Shown in pieces: positions 4,280 to 5,273 of a stretch of 5,273 nt of DNA. The DNA is from Treponema sp. (GTDB taxonomy: Bacteria; Spirochaetota; Spirochaetia; Treponematales; UBA12059), in assembly GCA_012517645.1 (NCBI GenBank), contig JAAYUR010000229.1, positions 1 to 5,273 of the forward strand, given 5' to 3'. Within the stretch, counting starts at the first letter, position 1; each line of letters begins with the position of its first letter. The notes beneath the pieces were generated by a model, which was not told where the DNA came from, searched no databases, and was given only the letters and a program-made list of their open reading frames with translations. Both the position numbers and the translations under genes were made by a program.

Positions 4280-5273
4280 CTAATCCGCAAGATCCCTCAG
4301 CGATCGATACATCCTCACCATGGCCATCGTGTCGAGCCCGCAGTACTCCTTCAGGGCTTTCGAGAGCCTGCTCTTCTCCTCCGGGTCCTCGGTCGCGATG
4401 AGCCGGGCCCAGGCCGCCTGGGCATCCTGTCCGTTCCGGACGTCCAGGCTGGAATAGCTCAGGTCCGGGCAGAGGACGGGCAGGACGTTTTTTATGGAAT
4501 TGGAGCCTTTAAAGGCCGGGTCGAAGTAGTGGTTCCGGAAGACGTCCAGAAGGTCCGCGAAGCGCCCGGTCAGGCGGTCCAGGGGCTCGGCCAGGTCCGG
4601 CAGGGCCAGGGCGAGTTCCCGGATCACGCCCTTCTCGAAGGGCGCGTTGTACGCGACGATGGAGCCCTCGTCCCCGATCTGGTCCAGGAGGGCCCGGGCG
4701 ATGCCGGGCCGGGGGTCCCCGAGATCCTGGTGCAGGAATCCCGGCGCCTCCGCAAGACGGCCGTCTCCGGAAAGGACGTGGAGGGAGAACTGGAAGGGAA
4801 TCTTCCCGTAGGGACCGAGGCCCGGAAACCTCGGGATGGCGGGCGCGTCGGTCTCGAAATCCAGGAAGTGGATCGGGAACCGGAGGGCCGAAAGCCAGGC
4901 CCGGATGCCCGGGAGGTCGATCTCCCTCGTCCCGGCCCGGTACAGCCTCAGGAAGCGCTCCCCGGGTCCCCCCAATTCCGTGTCCACAGGCACGTCCTCC
5001 AGGGACAGGATGCCCCGCTCGATCAGGGCGTCCCGGCGCTCCGCGGCCAGGCGGGGGATGTCGAAGACCGAGGGGTCCGGAAGCTTCCAGAGCCGGGCGC
5101 AGTGATCGAAGAAGGGGCAGTCGCCGGGGGAGAAACAGTGTGAGCCCAGCCGGACCTCGGGCTCCTCCGCCCGGTCCAGGAGGTCCCGGAACCGGGCCAG
5201 GTTTCCTTCCAGGGACGGCAGGTGGCGGCGGGCCGGTTCCGACAGGTCGTCCTTGACAAAGAGGTTCGACAGG
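4280..5273 (-). CDS. DUF2779 protein: Cas4-like Fe-S region plus DnaQ-like exonuclease domain (N-terminus off window)
   Basis: The frame is open from the right edge to the TAG at 4282-4280, giving 330 visible residues; an internal GTG at 4993 is not the real start. Counting from the edge, residues 43-58 (GSHCFSPGDCPFFDHC) hold Cys46, 52 and 58. This is the C-terminal cysteine cluster that, in Cas4/AddB-type PD-(D/E)XK nucleases, binds a 4Fe-4S cluster with a fourth cysteine further N-terminal. Residues 132-325 are the DUF2779 domain, which looks like a DnaQ-fold 3'-5' exonuclease. Exo I is FLDFETD (Asp138, Glu140). Exo II is YNAPFEKG (Asn209, with Glu213 where Asp is usual). Exo III is YCGLDT (Tyr310, Asp314), the DEDDy arrangement. 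The conserved AIPRFPG and IPFQFSLH segments agree with the family. The protein probably processes DNA or RNA in the cytosol; its pathway is not established. The nuclease core of the N-terminal half is outside the window. The following gene is 313 bases away across AT-rich DNA, so it is probably a separate unit. Confidence 0.85.
   Translation of the reverse strand, partial: LSNLFVKDDLSEPARRHLPSLEGNLARFRDLLDRAEEPEVRLGSHCFSPGDCPFFDHCARLWKLPDPSVFDIPRLAAERRDALIERGILSLEDVPVDTELGGPGERFLRLYRAGTREIDLPGIRAWLSALRFPIHFLDFETDAPAIPRFPGLGPYGKIPFQFSLHVLSGDGRLAEAPGFLHQDLGDPRPGIARALLDQIGDEGSIVAYNAPFEKGVIRELALALPDLAEPLDRLTGRFADLLDVFRNHYFDPAFKGSNSIKNVLPVLCPDLSYSSLDVRNGQDAQAAWARLIATEDPEEKSRLSKALKEYCGLDTMAMVRMYRSLRDLAD

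Noticed and set aside
4238..5143. 301-codon plus-strand frame
   Set aside because: It is antisense to the clearly recognisable DUF2779 protein, and the product is compositionally biased.
1..5273. CRISPR array or tandem repeats
   Set aside because: No spaced direct repeats of CRISPR length and no tandem arrays were seen on reading through the window.

Overview
This window comes from a GC-rich bacterial genome. All the genes I can support lie on the minus strand, read right to left. They have strong AGGAGG-type ribosome binding sites and freely use TTG starts. No gene here fixes the taxon. The IS66-type accessory protein, the DUF2779 protein and the tyrosine-phosphatase-like protein would fit a deltaproteobacterium-, spirochaete- or acidobacterium-like genome, but that is a guess.

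Layout, from right to left (the direction of transcription). At 4280-5273 is the C-terminal 330 residues of a DUF2779 protein, cut by the window edge: a Cas4-like Fe-S cysteine cluster followed by a DnaQ-like exonuclease domain. At 3967-4279 is a strikingly AT-rich, A-tract-filled spacer without a credible gene. At 3391-3966 is an AT-rich 191-residue orphan gene of unknown function with a TTG start. Only 51 bases later, at 1027-3339, a tandem AAA+ ATPase of 770 residues begins. An 87-base gap holding a perfect 12-bp inverted repeat leads to a dual-specificity/tyrosine phosphatase (433-939, TTG start). Two more GC-rich stem-loops follow. At 142-345 is the N-terminal 67 codons of a DUF5131 (phage Gp37/Gp68-like) three-cysteine protein. 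Positions 1-145 are the end of an IS66-family insertion sequence, with the first 23 codons of its tnpB.

The IS appears to have inserted into the DUF5131 gene. The element's end, GTAACCGTC..., starts at 145 with the GTAA typical of the family, and the TAA within it supplies the stop codon of the truncated gene. The gene for an IS66 TnpA would not fit in the 74 bases between this end and tnpB, so the element looks like a tnpA-less type.

How the genes may work together: the orphan gene and the AAA+ ATPase are probably co-transcribed, and the phosphatase may be a third member. Their different base composition, and the nearby nuclease, DUF5131 remnant and IS, make this look like accessory (possibly conflict or defence) DNA. 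No known defence system is recognised, so any function for the cassette is inference.
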